Program-made: the position numbers and the translations under genes
Shown: in pieces, positions 10,230-22,165 of the stretch
How the letters are laid out: each line of letters opens with the position of its first letter
How positions within the stretch are numbered: position 1 is the stretch's first letter
NCBI GenBank assembly: GCA_009733775.1
Contig: WOGZ01000002.1
Coordinates: 62,001-126,000 of the forward strand
DNA from: Alectoria sarmentosa
Lineage: Eukaryota > Ascomycota > Lecanoromycetes > Lecanorales > Parmeliaceae
Length of the DNA: 64,000 bases
Direction: 5' to 3'
Notes under the pieces: generated by a model
The model's database searches: none
Seen by the model: the letters and a program-made list of their open reading frames with translations, nothing else
What the model was told of the DNA's origin: nothing

Positions 10230-11309
10230 CTATGAGCTCAGAGGCTGTGACAGAGGCAATATGACGGCTGTCGAATGGAATGTAGTGCCAATGCCAGGCG
10301 TTCGCCCCACGTTCGCTACGTCGGCGAGGAGAGTGGTCAAGCAGCCCAGCACAATCTTTTGCATCCAGCTAGTCTCCTCGCTAACGAAGACCATTCGCTT
10401 GCCATCTGATCTGTACGTTCCTAATTTGGCAGGCAGTACCGCAGTCCCCACGGAGCCCAAGATCGGAGGGACCTCGGGTTGCCGAACCGCCTTGGTAGCT
10501 TGCATCTCTTCGAATCCAATGCACTGTCGTACCATTTGGTGAATGCCATTCTCCAGATTGGATGCCCGAGGTTCAAGCTCTTTCCAAATGTTCGGTCCCC
10601 AGAATGGGTCCTCGTCCAAAGCGGTCCGTAAGGAGGAAAGCCAGAAGTCAAAGACGGGAAGAGAGTTCGGACCTTCACCAGGCGTAGGATCATTGGCCTT
10701 CCGGAGCGAGGACGCAAGCCGACATGCGGTGACGATAATCCTTATAGTTGGCTCAGCCTCTAAGACGTGGCTGACAATGCATGCTTTGGAGTGGTCAGCA
10801 GGTGCGGATACAATGCTGCTTATGACAAGATACCCGGACAGCCTTGTGTGGAGCACCACTCCTCCTCTTCTACGATGAAGCACTGTAGCCATGCGAAGGC
10901 TCCCCGCGCTTCCCCACGGAAGACCAGCTCTAGGTCAAATATGTTCCGATTCCCTAGCATGGATATGGCTAGCTGAGTGGCATAGCGGTGAATTTCGAGT
11001 AGAGGGAGGATCAAAGCGTAAGTGATGTCACGCTGCAAAAGCCATGCTTCTTCGTGTGCTGTGCTGGTTGGCTGGTGGTGCACACAAAAACTAGAGTAGG
11101 GAAGGTCAGGGTGGGGCTATCAATGGAACGGGATCAAAGTAGAGTGCTCACCGGTCCTCGTGTCGGCTTGTCAGGAAGCCACGGATGGCTTGAAAGGCTC
11201 TGCATGACAGCAGCCTTCCGGCATCGTCGTTGTTCACGGAAAATGGTGGTGTTCGAGAGCTTTCTTCAATGTGAGACAGAGGGAAGGTGAATGATCGAGT
11301 GAGGGCCAT
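10230..11309 (-). CDS. Hypothetical three-exon protein, 314 aa, N terminus uncertain
   Basis: Exons complement(10230..10759, 10834..11090, 11152..11309). Introns of 74 and 61 bp have donors GTATCT and GTGAGC, branch sites GCTGACC and CCTGACC, and phases that close. The ATG at 11309 is the first in this frame; upstream the frame stays open without ATG, and a competing frame (MERTCSEDAG, near 11500) could be an earlier exon, so the start is not settled. The protein has hydrophobic helices (for example YALILPLLEI and IRIIVTACRLAS), no signal peptide, scattered Cys, and a conserved-looking DFWLSSLRTALDEDPFW. I recognise no named domain. The helical, Cys-containing pattern recalls the regulatory half of fungal Zn2Cys6 factors, but no zinc cluster is found upstream, so this is only a possibility. 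Confidence 0.55.
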
Positions 11310-13017
11310 CAGGACATGATAAAAGTCGGCTCCCAGGAGGCACGTCCTTTTTATGGCATGCCATGGTGGTGTCGATGATAAAGTCTGTTGGGCTAAGTTG
11401 ACCGAAACCGTCCGAACTTGGTATTCGACCCCCACCGATCATGCACGACCAGGCCATGGTCTCGGTTTTCAGAACGCCGGCGTCTTCACTGCATGTTCTC
11501 TCCATACTAAAATAACCAAAAATATGATGCATGCAGCATCCAACAACAGGCAATGTAATTCGCAATCTTGGCTGATTCTCATAGGCAAAATAACGAAGGA
11601 TGTCGTCAGCTGGGAAATTGAGAATTGGGAATTATTGGGACTGGAATTGGATCATTGGATGAGGTGGTGGAAGTGCAATCGCTTGCAGCTTGGCCTGCTC
11701 AATTCAGAGATGATTAGCGCTAGGTAGGCACAGTAAGTGGCCAACGCTAATGTAAGCAAGGTTTAAGGTATGTGCCTAAAGTAATTTACTAGGTACTTCT
11801 CAGTCTTCTATTAGAGACGCTTGTCAAGTTGTCCACAGTCCACCTCCCTGATCTAGTTAATCGACATGTACTGGCGTCCAAGGATGGAGACTAAAGATAT
11901 AAGAGGCTTGCTTGGTGCTTCCGACCTTTGGCATGGATGATGGACTACTTTCGCATTAGGTATTTATGTACTACTGGTACGAGTACATGACCTCCAAGGG
12001 CCAAAGGATGAAATTACTTTATGAATCACACAAGGTGTCGCTCCATCCGCTGCAGGCGACCTTTTATCGCCAAGCGCCAACACTCTTTCCAAGCAAAACA
12101 TTGCTACTTATTCTCTGAGCGGAGAATGCTCCGCAGCCTACACAACGGGAAATTGCCTTATCGATATCGATATCGACATCTATGTGTGGCACAAATATAC
12201 TCTAAGGTCCGACTACGAAGAAGGTTGATTGTCCCAGGAAGAGCAGAAATCATAATCGTCTGCATTGTGTTGACTCTTTTCTTGAGTTCTCTATACGGCT
12301 TAGAAAAAAAAGTATTGAGCTCGACATCCCTGCTTGTCGTCGTTTATATGTATAGATAGGTCCCTCAGGTCACTTACCACCCTGCTTGTTCCTCTCTTGC
12401 GTCCCGACAAGTTGCCACCTGATCCTCGAGGCTCACTATCGATCTCCGCTTACGGCACCGACACCTTTTACATTAGACAGTCTGTTCACGGCGGTAGCTG
12501 TTGAAGACTCTCGGAACTGTCTGTTCGTAAGGGGGGTGAGCGGGATGGCAACGACCCGATGGGCATATCTCATTCCCTGTGCTCTGTACCACTCTCATTT
12601 CTCAGAGCGAACCAAGCGATCAAGCGTAAACTCGTTTGGTCTCAGTGGTTTTTGAAAGACCTGAGGATAACGTTCCATATTTACCTGCTCTTGGTAATTA
12701 TACCTCAATTTTGCTCAGAAGGCAGGGGCGAGGAGGGATGGGAAGAATCCACTTTTATATTTCTTCCTTTGAAGTCTTCGTCGAAGGGCTACCTCTCATC
12801 GCCTTACACTGCACATTTTCCTTCGGATGATTTCAGCCCCCCCTTGAGAAATCCTTCTCCGGCTTCTACGGAGTGATACCCGGATCTTTTTCACACCTCA
12901 ATTGCACGAGCACCCTCTTTGCATTTTTAGAAGACGTGACCCAAATGCGCATTCCCTCTTGCAGCTCAAAGGATCCTCTAACTCGGAGACACTCGGTCCT
13001 ACAAGACGGCCAAAGCT
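11310..13017. other. 1.7-kb intergenic stretch
   Basis: Holds the uncertain 5' end of the minus-strand gene and otherwise nothing convincing. A short TATCGA tandem (12160-12177) and several open but unprotein-like frames are present. Confidence 0.5.
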
Positions 13018-13674
13018 ATGCAGGACCTTACTACTATCCTCCTCGCTCATGGTGGTCTGCTTGTTGGGTACGGGTCTCCGTTAATCACATACCTCATACT
13101 CCGCAGCAAGGCACAAAAACCTTCGGCTGGTCTACCCATCATCCAGATCCCATGGTGGAAAGTGTTCTGCTGATTCCTGCCCACAGGGCTGTTTGTGGCT
13201 GGTGGCTTATGGACTACTGTTACCTTTGCCCTTTCTTATGACCATCTCGTCTCTTCCTTGGACGGACTCTGCCCATCCCTAATCACACAGGACCAATGCC
13301 TCCGCGCTGCGCTGAACTGGCAGACAGTCTGCGTAGTGCTTGGTGAGGGTGCCGTTACAGCCTTCGTCTTCAGTGTCGGCGCGACACATGCTGAAGTGAA
13401 GCGCACCGCGACAACCCCCGAGCGCTTCTATCCGCTAGTGATTCTCACCTTTCCGCACTGCCTGTTGGTAGTTTCGTGGCTCCTGTACACGCCTCTTGCG
13501 ACTCCACTGAAGATCTTCAGCCTCGTCGAATCAAAGAATTTGACAAGTGTGAGCTCTGCCTTTGCGTTTTTTGCAATAATGGCATATATGTTTGGTACCG
13601 CCCTTTGGATCATCGCATTGGTCAGGGTTTTCTTCGCATGTCGGTGTACGCGGGGAACAACACCCCTGTTGTAG
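13018..13674 (+). CDS. Small multi-span membrane protein, 199 aa, with a weak-donor intron or a nonsense codon
   Basis: An ATG at 13018 starts MQDLTTILLAHGGLLVGYG, a hydrophobic segment. The same frame carries four further hydrophobic segments up to the stop at 13674. An in-frame TGA lies at 13171-13173. A 57-bp intron, 13130..13186, would remove it in frame: it has a CTGAT branch site and CCCACAG acceptor, but its donor is GTCTAC, a poor match to fungal donors. With it the protein has 199 residues and about five membrane spans. Without it the gene is truncated after 51 codons. No family recognised. Hydrophobic segments lie near residues 3-28, 39-54, 75-98, 110-135 and 155-185. Confidence 0.5.
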
Positions 13675-14291
13675 CACACTGGCCTGGAGGGGCGGAAGGA
13701 GACTTCGTACTGCATGATTTTTAGCGCCGAGTACTTTTACTCTCCAGCATAGAACGGGTTAGAGAAGTCTTTGGGCGAAATCGGACACTCGGTAAGCCAT
13801 ACATTCAACTCATTGATATTACACACTCGAACTGATCTTCAAAAATTCGACAGCAGTGACTTGCTGCTGCAAACAGGATTAAGGAAAGGTGCGCCGTGCT
13901 TCTCAAACAATGCATTGCTTGCTCTTGAGTCTTGACCCCGACGACATCATCATCGGCAAAAGGCACACATATGCAACCTAAATTCACAACAAGGATGTCT
14001 CACACTCCATCGAAACGAGCCTACTCGTCTTCGTCTACATACAGACGCAGACTCTAGTCCCTGGATATAATGTCTCGCTATTCAAACTTCCATATCCAAG
14101 GCACACCCACGACCCTCAAAACTTTCGTCCTCCTAGATGACGCCATTCATATTTCTCCGCATCTGCCACGACTTCCAGACCAAAGTCTCCGGACACATGG
14201 ACATTCCGGGAGGCGGCCATCTCCTGCTCAGCTGGAGAACCTCCCTGATCTCCATTCTGACTGACATCTCTGTCCTCCAAGTACTTACATG
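13675..14291. other. Convergent intergenic region
   Basis: Between the membrane protein gene and the convergent permease gene. Nothing beyond presumed 3' UTRs is seen. Confidence 0.55.
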
Positions 14292-16054
14292 CTAAACAAT
14301 ATACATGAAGCGAGCTTTGATCCTGGGATTGCTTTGACCTACCAGCCCTTCATCTTCTCCCTTCCCAGTCGCCTCCTCTTTGTCCTTCCACCCTTCATTC
14401 TCTCTGATCAACAGCCTCCTCAGCCACCACGCCAGCAATGCCACCAGAAACATGAAAAGGCTGCATACAGCCATACCCTTCACGTAATAGGGCTTATCAC
14501 TGTCGGGATAGAGTCTCGTACCCACCAGGGGTCCGAATTGTCCAAGTAGATTCAACATTACGACGCCAGTCCCTCGCTTCGAGTCGGAGTTTTGGTTATT
14601 GATTGTCCAGGTGAGGATGAGTGTTATTGCGGAGAAGAAGCCTGCGGCTGCGGGGTAGACACCAGCGTATCTCCATCTCGAATCGGCTCTAAGCATACCT
14701 CCGATTGCGATGGAGAGGTAGCCAAAACCACCGAGGAGCGCATGGAAGATCACGTAGTAGCTTCGATTCTGTGAACGATCTGAAAGAAAAGCGGTAACCA
14801 GGACGACGAGGAAGGCGATGAAGTAGGGGGGTGCTGAGAGGGCTTGGGATGTCAATGCGCTATAGTTCATCCTGGTCATAAGTCAGTAGGTGGACTGCGG
14901 AGGTTATGGCGGCTGGAATTGCCGTACTCGTGGACTATGGTCGGCAGGAAGGGAGGAAGGCTGGAAAAGGCTATATTGCAACTGAAAAACATGCACTATT
15001 CTCCTAGGTCAGTACAATGTGCCGTACCGTTTTCGAGATGAGCTATTACCGCAGTGATCCAGCACTTTATGTCCGTCAAGGCCTCGCGTATCTCTCGCCA
15101 GTCCAATCTGGGCTTCTTGGTCATTGCCCCTTTCCCGGCATTCCTTTCCTTGTTGAGTCTCAGACGTGCGATTTTTTTCTCCCGCTGGCTGAGAAATCTG
15201 GCCGTGTCAGGAGTATCGGGAATCTGGTACCATGCGATTATGGAAATAACAATGCTGGGAAACCCCTCCACCAGAAACAGCACTCTCCATGCCGCGACAT
15301 GGACGTGGTTTGCCACCTTTGTTATCAGCCACGCCAGGCTGCTTGCAAACGAAGTCGCAAGAGGTGCAGCAGATATGAAGAGGCCGGTTCGGAACGCCAG
15401 CTCCTCCCGCTTGAAGAAGAAGGAAAGGAGGAAAGGGATTCCGGGAGAGAAGGCAGCTTCGCCGATACCGAGGAGGGCACGGAGAAAGAGCATGGAGGAA
15501 AACGAGCTTGCGACGGCTTGTAGACATGCAGTCAGGCTCCATGCTAGTGCGGCAAGCGAAATGTAGATGTGAGCCGGTACGATGCCGTAGAGAAGGGTCA
15601 TCCATTGAAATGTTATATATGTGCAGTAGAAACTTGTAAGTAGCCATTCATATTGGGAAGAGTTGAGGTTCAGATCTTCTGTTAAGCCGGCAATTCTCGC
15701 GTTTCCGATGTCTAGAGGAATTCAGTCGATGGCCGCGCAAAGAGCACTCGGACCGTTTTGTAGGCCCCGGTCAGACTTACTCGACCGGTCAAGAAAAGAG
15801 AGCATGTATAGGAATGCAATAAATAGAACCAAATGACGGTCGAGTTTTCTGACTACCACTTTCTCCTCGTCGGCTGTGAAGCTTCTGAGATTCTCTATCC
15901 CGTTCTGCTGTGCAGGCTCATGAGATTCTTCGTCTGAGATGGCAGCAGAATGAAGGCTGGAGTCGCTAGCGATCCGAGCCAATTTCTGCCGCCAGCTCGG
16001 GGAGACATCTTCGAGTTCAAAGCCTCCATCTTGATACACACCATCATGATCCAT
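14292..16054 (-). CDS. MFS permease, allantoate/nicotinate (Dal5/Tna1-like) anion:cation symporter family
   Basis: Exons complement(14292..14871, 14928..14995, 15050..15711, 15781..16054); 1584 bases, 527 residues, all phases close. Introns are 69, 54 and 56 bp with donors GTAAGT, GTAATA and GTACGG and branch sites such as TACTGACC. A cytosolic N terminus of about 60 residues precedes the first span, which runs into SFLDRSNIGNARIAGL, the signature of this family. Further marks are FYCTYITFQ, LRALLGIGEAAFSPG (motif C-like), the central charged loop (REKKIARLRLNKER), FFSCNIAFSSLPPFLPTIV, and ALSAPPYFIAFLV. Twelve spans are expected. The family moves small organic anions and vitamins such as allantoate, nicotinate, pantothenate or biotin by proton symport at the plasma membrane; the substrate cannot be told here. 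No nitrogen-metabolism genes lie beside it. Confidence 0.92.
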
Positions 16055-16705
16055 AGATCCGTTATTGTTAAATGTCGACTATCCAAAACGGGGCCAATAT
16101 CGTGATGCTTTGCTCTGTTATGTCGGTTTGCAGTCACGTATCTTTCTAAGGATTTATTACGGTAAGATAACAAGCGCTCGGGCACTTACCTTAGCGGGAT
16201 AATCCCCAATGATATCCCGTTCGTCCTGAATATGTAAATGTCACATGCCCCTCACGCCTTTCCACAGTCCGAATGTGGCAACAACAGGATAATGCTAGGA
16301 AGTATACGCCTAAAGAATTGAGGTGAGCGATTTGGATGCATTGCAGTAGGGGTGAGAGGAAGCAGGTGTGAGGGAGTATGGCGTGTGTGGAATTGACGCG
16401 TGTGGGCGAGAGAGCCGAATGTTGGGTGGCAATACAATAACATTTCATGCGCTCCTCCAATGCCAGCTTCTGATTCGACTTCACGGCCAAGCTTCAATCC
16501 GACCCCGCAGCTTACGGACTTCACTTGCCGTGTCCAGCTCGAATGTCTCAAGCAGTGTGCTTCTTCTCCAACCTCAATTTACATAAGGTAGCTTTGGCGT
16601 CGAATGTCTCAAGCACATCGAGCAGGACCGCTTCTTCTCCAGCGTCAAGATACATAAAGCAGCCCTGGGCAGCATTTCAGGCTGAAGACATACTCCAACC
16701 AAGAC
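16055..16705. other. Divergent promoter region with a local repeat
   Basis: Separates the permease (-) from the rhodopsin-domain gene (+). It contains the imperfect tandem repeat at 16539-16665, probably within the leader of the plus-strand gene. No coding frame. Confidence 0.6.
16539..16665 (+). repeat. Imperfect tandem duplication, about 60 bp
   Basis: Copies begin at 16539 and 16600 with the same 16 bases (TCGAATGTCTCAAGCA). They then share GCTTCTTCTCCA and a TACATAA block, separated by an 11-base insertion in copy two. The repeat lies less than 170 bp upstream of the start codon at 16706. Confidence 0.65.
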
Positions 16706-17945
16706 ATGAGTCCGACTCCTAGCTACACGGTACACTTTCCACCATCTGTCCGACTTCACGGACGCGCAGCGCCGAACCGTACGCTGATTTAACGATAGCA
16801 TGTCAATTGGGCTTTGACTGGGGTAGCTGGCGCCTTGACAGTTGGTCGCTATGCCATTCGCTACGCCCACTCACATCGATTCTACTGGGATGATCTGGTG
16901 CATTTGTTTGCCCTCGTGATCTTGATCGTACATGGTGGTACAAACCAGCTTTCATTGAATTCGAAGGCCGCAATCGCGCATGCGGCAGACTCTAAGCCAC
17001 GGGCCTCTCAATCCCACTTGCTCGGGCTCTACGAACATAATCAACGACTGAGTAGCGTCAACAACTGTTTCTTGTACTTGGTATTTTGGTTAGTGAAGCT
17101 GTCATCCTTGATGCTCTACCGCACCCTGTTCCAATCTTCGAGACCGTTCAAGAAGGCATGGTGGGTAGTACTGGCCTTCACCGTTTTGACCTTCTGGATA
17201 CCTATTGCAGGCGTCCTGTCTACCTGCGCTGGCGCAGATACCGTGGCCGATTACAGTCAGTGTTCCTCCTAATCGGCTCTTAGCTCACCTAGGTCGTTGT
17301 TTCAAAGACTAATGAGGTATCCTAATAGAGATTTGCGAAGGGCAAACTCGTGGACGGGTGGTCAAATTGGAGTACAGCTGTGTGGTGAACATTGTATCTG
17401 ACTTGGCAAGTAGGTTATGCTTGTTTTGCTTGGATTGTCAGCCCAACAATCACTGACTTTGACAAGTAATGGCCCTACCCTATTGGCAGCTTAGGACGTT
17501 AAATATCGGCACGAACCAAAAGCTCGGACTGGCGTTTATATTTTCTTTTGCCATTGTCTGCGTAGCATTGGACATTGTTCGTGTCATCGAGGCTGTATTC
17601 CAAAACCAAGCACTATACACCATCATCGAGATCAACTTGGTGGTCTTCATCTCTTGTCTACCAACATACCGCAGTCTACTGATTATCAGACAACGAAGAA
17701 AGTCGCAGAACAGTTACCCATGGAGATCCCTCGAACAGGGGAACTACTGGAGAAGCCGGGATAGTGACAATCATCCGCTCAGGAGAGAAAAGTCCGGTGA
17801 AATTGAAATGAGCGCCAAATTCATCCATATCAGACAAAATTTGGAGATGTCGAACGTTGGACGGGACCTGGATTCGCTAGACACCACAAGCAAGCCGGAA
17901 ACTGCAGCATCAAACCTAGGTGTCCTCTCACAAGCCTTTTCATAG
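16706..17945 (+). CDS. PTH11-like / fungal rhodopsin-domain integral membrane protein, 346 aa
   Basis: Exons 16706..16729, 16799..17255, 17329..17409, 17467..17945. The first exon is eight codons (MSPTPSYT) followed by a 69-bp intron with GCTGAT branch and GATAG acceptor. All phases close (1041 bases). The protein follows the fungal seven-span rhodopsin-domain plan found beside PTH11: WALTG in span 1, a WDD motif after span 2 (FYWDDLVHL), an aromatic span with LVFWLVKLSSLMLYR, a conserved CxxG-like loop, then SDLAIMALPYWQL and RLLIIRQ-like ends. A polar cytosolic tail of about 90 residues closes it. Donor GTCAGT at 17256 is less usual than the others. Members act as candidate GPCR-like surface sensors or secondary-metabolism cluster proteins; the ligand here is unknown. 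Confidence 0.85.
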
Positions 17946-20378
17946 GACGCGACTTGCTACAGTTCGCTCTTCAGACCTCAGCGATTGGATATAGGGACAG
18001 CCTTTGAATGATATTGAATAGGCGCGCGGATGATTACGGCTGCATTTGGTTATTCAAAGTGTAGTGATTGATCCTCTTGGCGGCATGATTAGCATCTTGC
18101 TTTAATCTAGGCATGCGTTGATTTATTTTGATCGGATTGGTGTAAGCGCTTGCCGTAGTCTCGGAGAATCTGTGTTGTCAGGGCAACCGATGGACTTTAC
18201 ACTTGGCAGAGCGAGTTTCTTTGAAGTGTGTTTCTTGGTGTCAGCTTCTGTCCAGAGTAACCTCTGCTTGCATGGCTGTTTGTTGCAATGAAGGCCAAAA
18301 AACGATGGCTCAATACACATCAATATAAGGACCTTGGAAGAGGACAGGAGCTACGACTGTCCCTCTTTCATGACATTTTGCCTACAACCTGCCATACTTA
18401 CACTCAAACCTTTCGAGTCTTAAAAGCCGCCTGAATCGCAGCAGCAGCGCCCTGAAACATAAAAGTGGGGTCCGCGGTAACGTTACTGTATGCCGTATTT
18501 TAATTCGTATCATGGTAGATATGCATCACATTAGGTTAGCCTGCCGCTGGACTACAGGCTTGCATGCTATGGAACAAGGGACTTGACTCGAAGGCTTGCA
18601 GCAGTAAAGGGCAGCGCGCAAAAAGAGTGCAGCACAATTTCCCATCAACCTGAATTACTCGCCCGGTCTGATCGAGGATGTCAAATGATATGCATGAGCC
18701 CGTGCCAGGCAAGGGAGGGTCGATGATACTGCAACAAGCAGCGATCAAGATCAGCCAATACAGCTATGCTACACCACGGACCCATCGGTACGAATAGCGC
18801 GAGTTTTCTATCGGAGAATCGCACAGAGAAGCTACGTAGTCTGTGTTTGGGACTCTTGACAAAGTCTTAGGGCTGGACAGGGGCGAGCCGTCTGCAATGG
18901 TGGAAATGAAATATCGTGAACAGCGTATTAATTAGCCTGCGACGATTTTGAGACCGAGGTGGAGATCGTAGAAGTCAATGCTAGGATCATACACGGGGCT
19001 TTAAACAGCTGCATGGGTTGAGGCGGTACAAATGATGACGACCGGTATTCGAAAGTGCTTGCACTCCGCTCGAGTCGAGCATAGCCTTATATCTGAGCAG
19101 AGGTCTCCCTATTCCCATTAATACCCGTTTCCTAGAAGTTTTCAAAACTTAATAGTCAGGTCTAGCCTTGACAATTTTAATGGCTGCCTCGCATCTTTCT
19201 CGTGCTAGGTTGCGGTGGTGAGCTCCGTGGGGGGAAAGTCGGAAGGGGTATAGGCTGCTGAGATGGTGTCGTCTGTGGAGGGTTGGAATGAGAGTGGGGG
19301 TCGCAGCCTGAGGGAGTGCACTGTGCTGATGGTTTGCATTCTCTTGGGGAGGTGTAATATTTTCGAAGGCAACGCTTTCGAGTATGCAGGTTTTGGAGTC
19401 GATATTTTGTTGGGTCTTCTAGAAGATGGAGTGGTTCGGTGTGGATATCAGGTTGCGTTTCGAGAAGATAATTGAGATAAATACTCGCACTTGAGTTGGG
19501 AATCTGGCGCGGACGTGCCATCCGTAGAGCAACGCGCACATTTTTTCGGACGGAAAATATGATATGGATCTACCTTGGTATTCTTGCTGATTCTCGACTT
19601 GTGTACGTGGGAAGTTTTGCTATGCTTCACCACTTGGAGTTGAAAGTTGAGAACTTTAACACGTGAGCGCCATAAGGGCGTCGCATGATCCCTGGAGACA
19701 CTGACGATCTGACCCTTTTCGATTCAGTAATTGTTACTTTCCTTCCAAACGAGCATCGACATCTTACACGTATTGCCGTGTTTAATTTGATTTTTTTCGA
19801 TACTCGCTTACGCTAGCGCAGTTGCTGTCTGCGGATAGACTAGCGGCTTCGGGCCCGGCCGGCATGACGAGGACCGGCGCTTTTGTCGAGATGTCTCGGT
19901 GTGAGCGAAATAAATTGCTCAGTGGCGGAGTTTTGGAGTCGGATCATTCTTCAACAATTCAACGTGCGCTTATACTTCTCGTTAGACAGTCCTAGAGCTC
20001 GTTGAGCAGAGTAATTCATCAATCGAAAGTTTTATGACTGAGGCTCTCGATGACGAATTATAACAGTTGATAGAAGAAATATTTTGCGATTGATTTTCGT
20101 GGGCCTCAAAACTACGTGTAGAACATCTTATTTCGCTCACACCGAGGACGTCTCAAACCTTTTCGGCAAGACAAGACTGCATTCCGAAATTCTGAAAGAT
20201 CGCGGTCATCATCTTTTCGCATCGTTGCAAAACATCTGACCCCAATCTCTAGTCATAATTCGTGGCAAGGGATGTCCTAGTCGAGACCCTGTGCGTCGTG
20301 CATGATTGTTTTTCCATTCGTCCCTTCAAATAGAGTAATCCCTCAAGGACGACTCAGTAATTTCCTCAAACGACAACC
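17946..20378. other. 2.4-kb gene-poor stretch with an inverted-repeat element
   Basis: No supported gene. A minus-strand region (about 19150-19630) is open in three frames but lacks an ATG in the best one. The inverted repeat at 19895-20146 and the D-lactate dehydrogenase promoter are the only structure seen. Confidence 0.5.
19895..20146. repeat. Perfect 19-bp inverted repeat bounding a 252-bp segment (possible MITE)
   Basis: CTCGGTGTGAGCGAAATAA at 19895-19913 recurs as its exact reverse complement at 20128-20146. Similarity continues weakly inward (AGTTTTG/GAG words). The interior is AT-rich with no reading frame. This geometry fits a small non-autonomous DNA transposon or a large hairpin. 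I cannot see a clean target-site duplication. Confidence 0.6.
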
Positions 20379-22165
20379 ATGTCCTTCAGAACTGCTGCTT
20401 TGCGCTCGCTCAATCGATGGCAAAGCAAAGCGAGGGAGCCGCCTTTGACTGGGAAGAAAAGCTTCCGCCAATATGCTGATGCTTACTTCCAACCCGTTTA
20501 TCGAACATCATGGAAGGCCCGAATTGGTTACTCCCTGAGTAAGTCGCCAGCTACTTACCGGGTCTTCCATCAACGCTCGCGACTGACCCATGTTCAGCGG
20601 GTGCAGTCTCATTCGTGGCGCTAGGTGGAGCTTTGAACCATTGGATACCTGAATGGCGGAGACGTCAGGACTGGAATTCTAACGTGATCACCGCTTCTTC
20701 GACTTTACCGCTGTCAAAAACCCCTAAACCTCTGCATGACATTACCGACCAAAACATGAGCGAGGCACGCAAGGAGCTCATCGGCATCGTTGGACCCGAT
20801 GGTATAGACGACACTCCGAGCAACCTGCAGTCACGTTCGAGAACTGAATGGTCTCCATCCCCGGGAAGCACCTGCGCTGCTCTCATCGTCTTTCCACACA
20901 ATACTAGAGACGTCAGCGAGATCATGAAAGTGTGTCACCGCCGCCGCATCCCTGCTACTGGCTTTTCGGGCGGTACCAGTCTTGACGGTGCTTTGGCATC
21001 TACCCGTGGCGGTATCTGCATTGATTTTTCACGCATGAACCGTATCTTGAAGGTTCACGTTCAAGATATGGATGTCGTGGTTCAGCCTAGTGTAGGCTGG
21101 GAGGATCTCAATGCGCGGCTTGCCGAATTGGATCTATTCTTCCCACCAGATCCGGGGCCCGGAGCGCAAATTGGTGGTATGATTGGAACAGGGTGCTCCG
21201 GCACCAACGCTTATCGCTATGGTACGATGAAAGACTGGGTCATTTCCACCACTGTTGTGCTGGCGGATGGTACTATTGTCAAGACAAGGAATCGACCAAG
21301 AAAATCGACAGCTGGATATGACTTGACGAGGCTCATTGTTGGGTCCTCGGGTACTTTGGGCTTGGTCACTGAGGCTGTCTTAAAGGTCACCTCTAAGCCG
21401 GAAAACGAGCAAGTCGCGGTCATTACATTTCCTAGCAACGCCAAGGCTGTCAGCACAGTTATTGACGTTGTTCAAAAAGGCATAATGCTTGCGGCTGTGG
21501 AGCTACTCGATGATAACTCAATTAGAGCAGTGAACGAAGGCGGATATTCCAACAAGGAATGGAAAGAGACGCCGACACTATTCGTGAAATTTTCAGGGAC
21601 GGAAAACGCCGTCCGAGAGCAAGTCGATGTAATGAAAGCGCTAGCTGAAAAGCACGACCGAAAATCCTTTGAATCGTCAAGCGACCCCGAACAGATCGCT
21701 GCGCTATGGACCGCTCGAAAAACCGCACTCTGGAGCCTCATCGCGCAGAAGCGTGATCCAGATGACAAGTTCGTAAGCACTGATGTTGCAGTCCCTATAT
21801 CTCGGCTGGCCGAGATTATGGAAGAGGCCAACTCCAAGGTCAAGGTAGCAGGTCTGCTTGGCTCGACTCTAGGTCATGCTGGCGATGGAAACTTCCATAC
21901 CTCCATCCTGTACGCGCAGAAAGACAAGGTCACCGTGGATAAGATCATAGCTGATATACAACGGCGAGGCATTGAGATGGAGGGGACTGTAACAGGGGAG
22001 CATGGCATAGGTCTGGCGCTGAGGGACATATTGAAAATTGAATTGGGCGAGGGTGCTGTGGATATGATGCGGCAGATCAAGTTCGCATTGGATCCGCTGT
22101 GTCTGCTGAATTGCGACAAGATCGTAAGAGTGGAACCCGATGATGAGCAACAAGAAGCTACCTAG
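20379..22165 (+). CDS. DLD1: D-lactate dehydrogenase (cytochrome), mitochondrial
   Basis: Exons 20379..20538 and 20598..22165 with a 59-bp GTAAGT intron; 575 residues. The N terminus (MSFRTAALRSLNRWQSK) is basic and free of acids, a mitochondrial presequence, followed by a short hydrophobic stretch (GAVSFVALGGAL) fitting inner-membrane anchoring. Residues about 145-325 form the PCMH-type FAD domain: GFSGGTSLDG, then PPDPGPGAQIGGMIGTG and IVGSSGTLGLVTEA, as in D-lactate dehydrogenases. The C-terminal FAD-linked oxidase domain includes LGHAGDGNFH and GTVTGEHGIG, and ends NCDKIVRVEP. It oxidises D-lactate to pyruvate and passes electrons to cytochrome c, clearing D-lactate made by the methylglyoxal pathway. 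Close D-2-hydroxyglutarate dehydrogenases share the fold, but the length and motifs favour Dld1. Confidence 0.92.

Noticed and set aside
19150..19700. Minus-strand region open in three frames, one containing a basic KHSKTSHVHKSRISKNTK stretch
   Set aside because: The best frame has no ATG (only GTG), and alternative introns give conflicting proteins. Openness in all frames is explained by few stop words in this composition.
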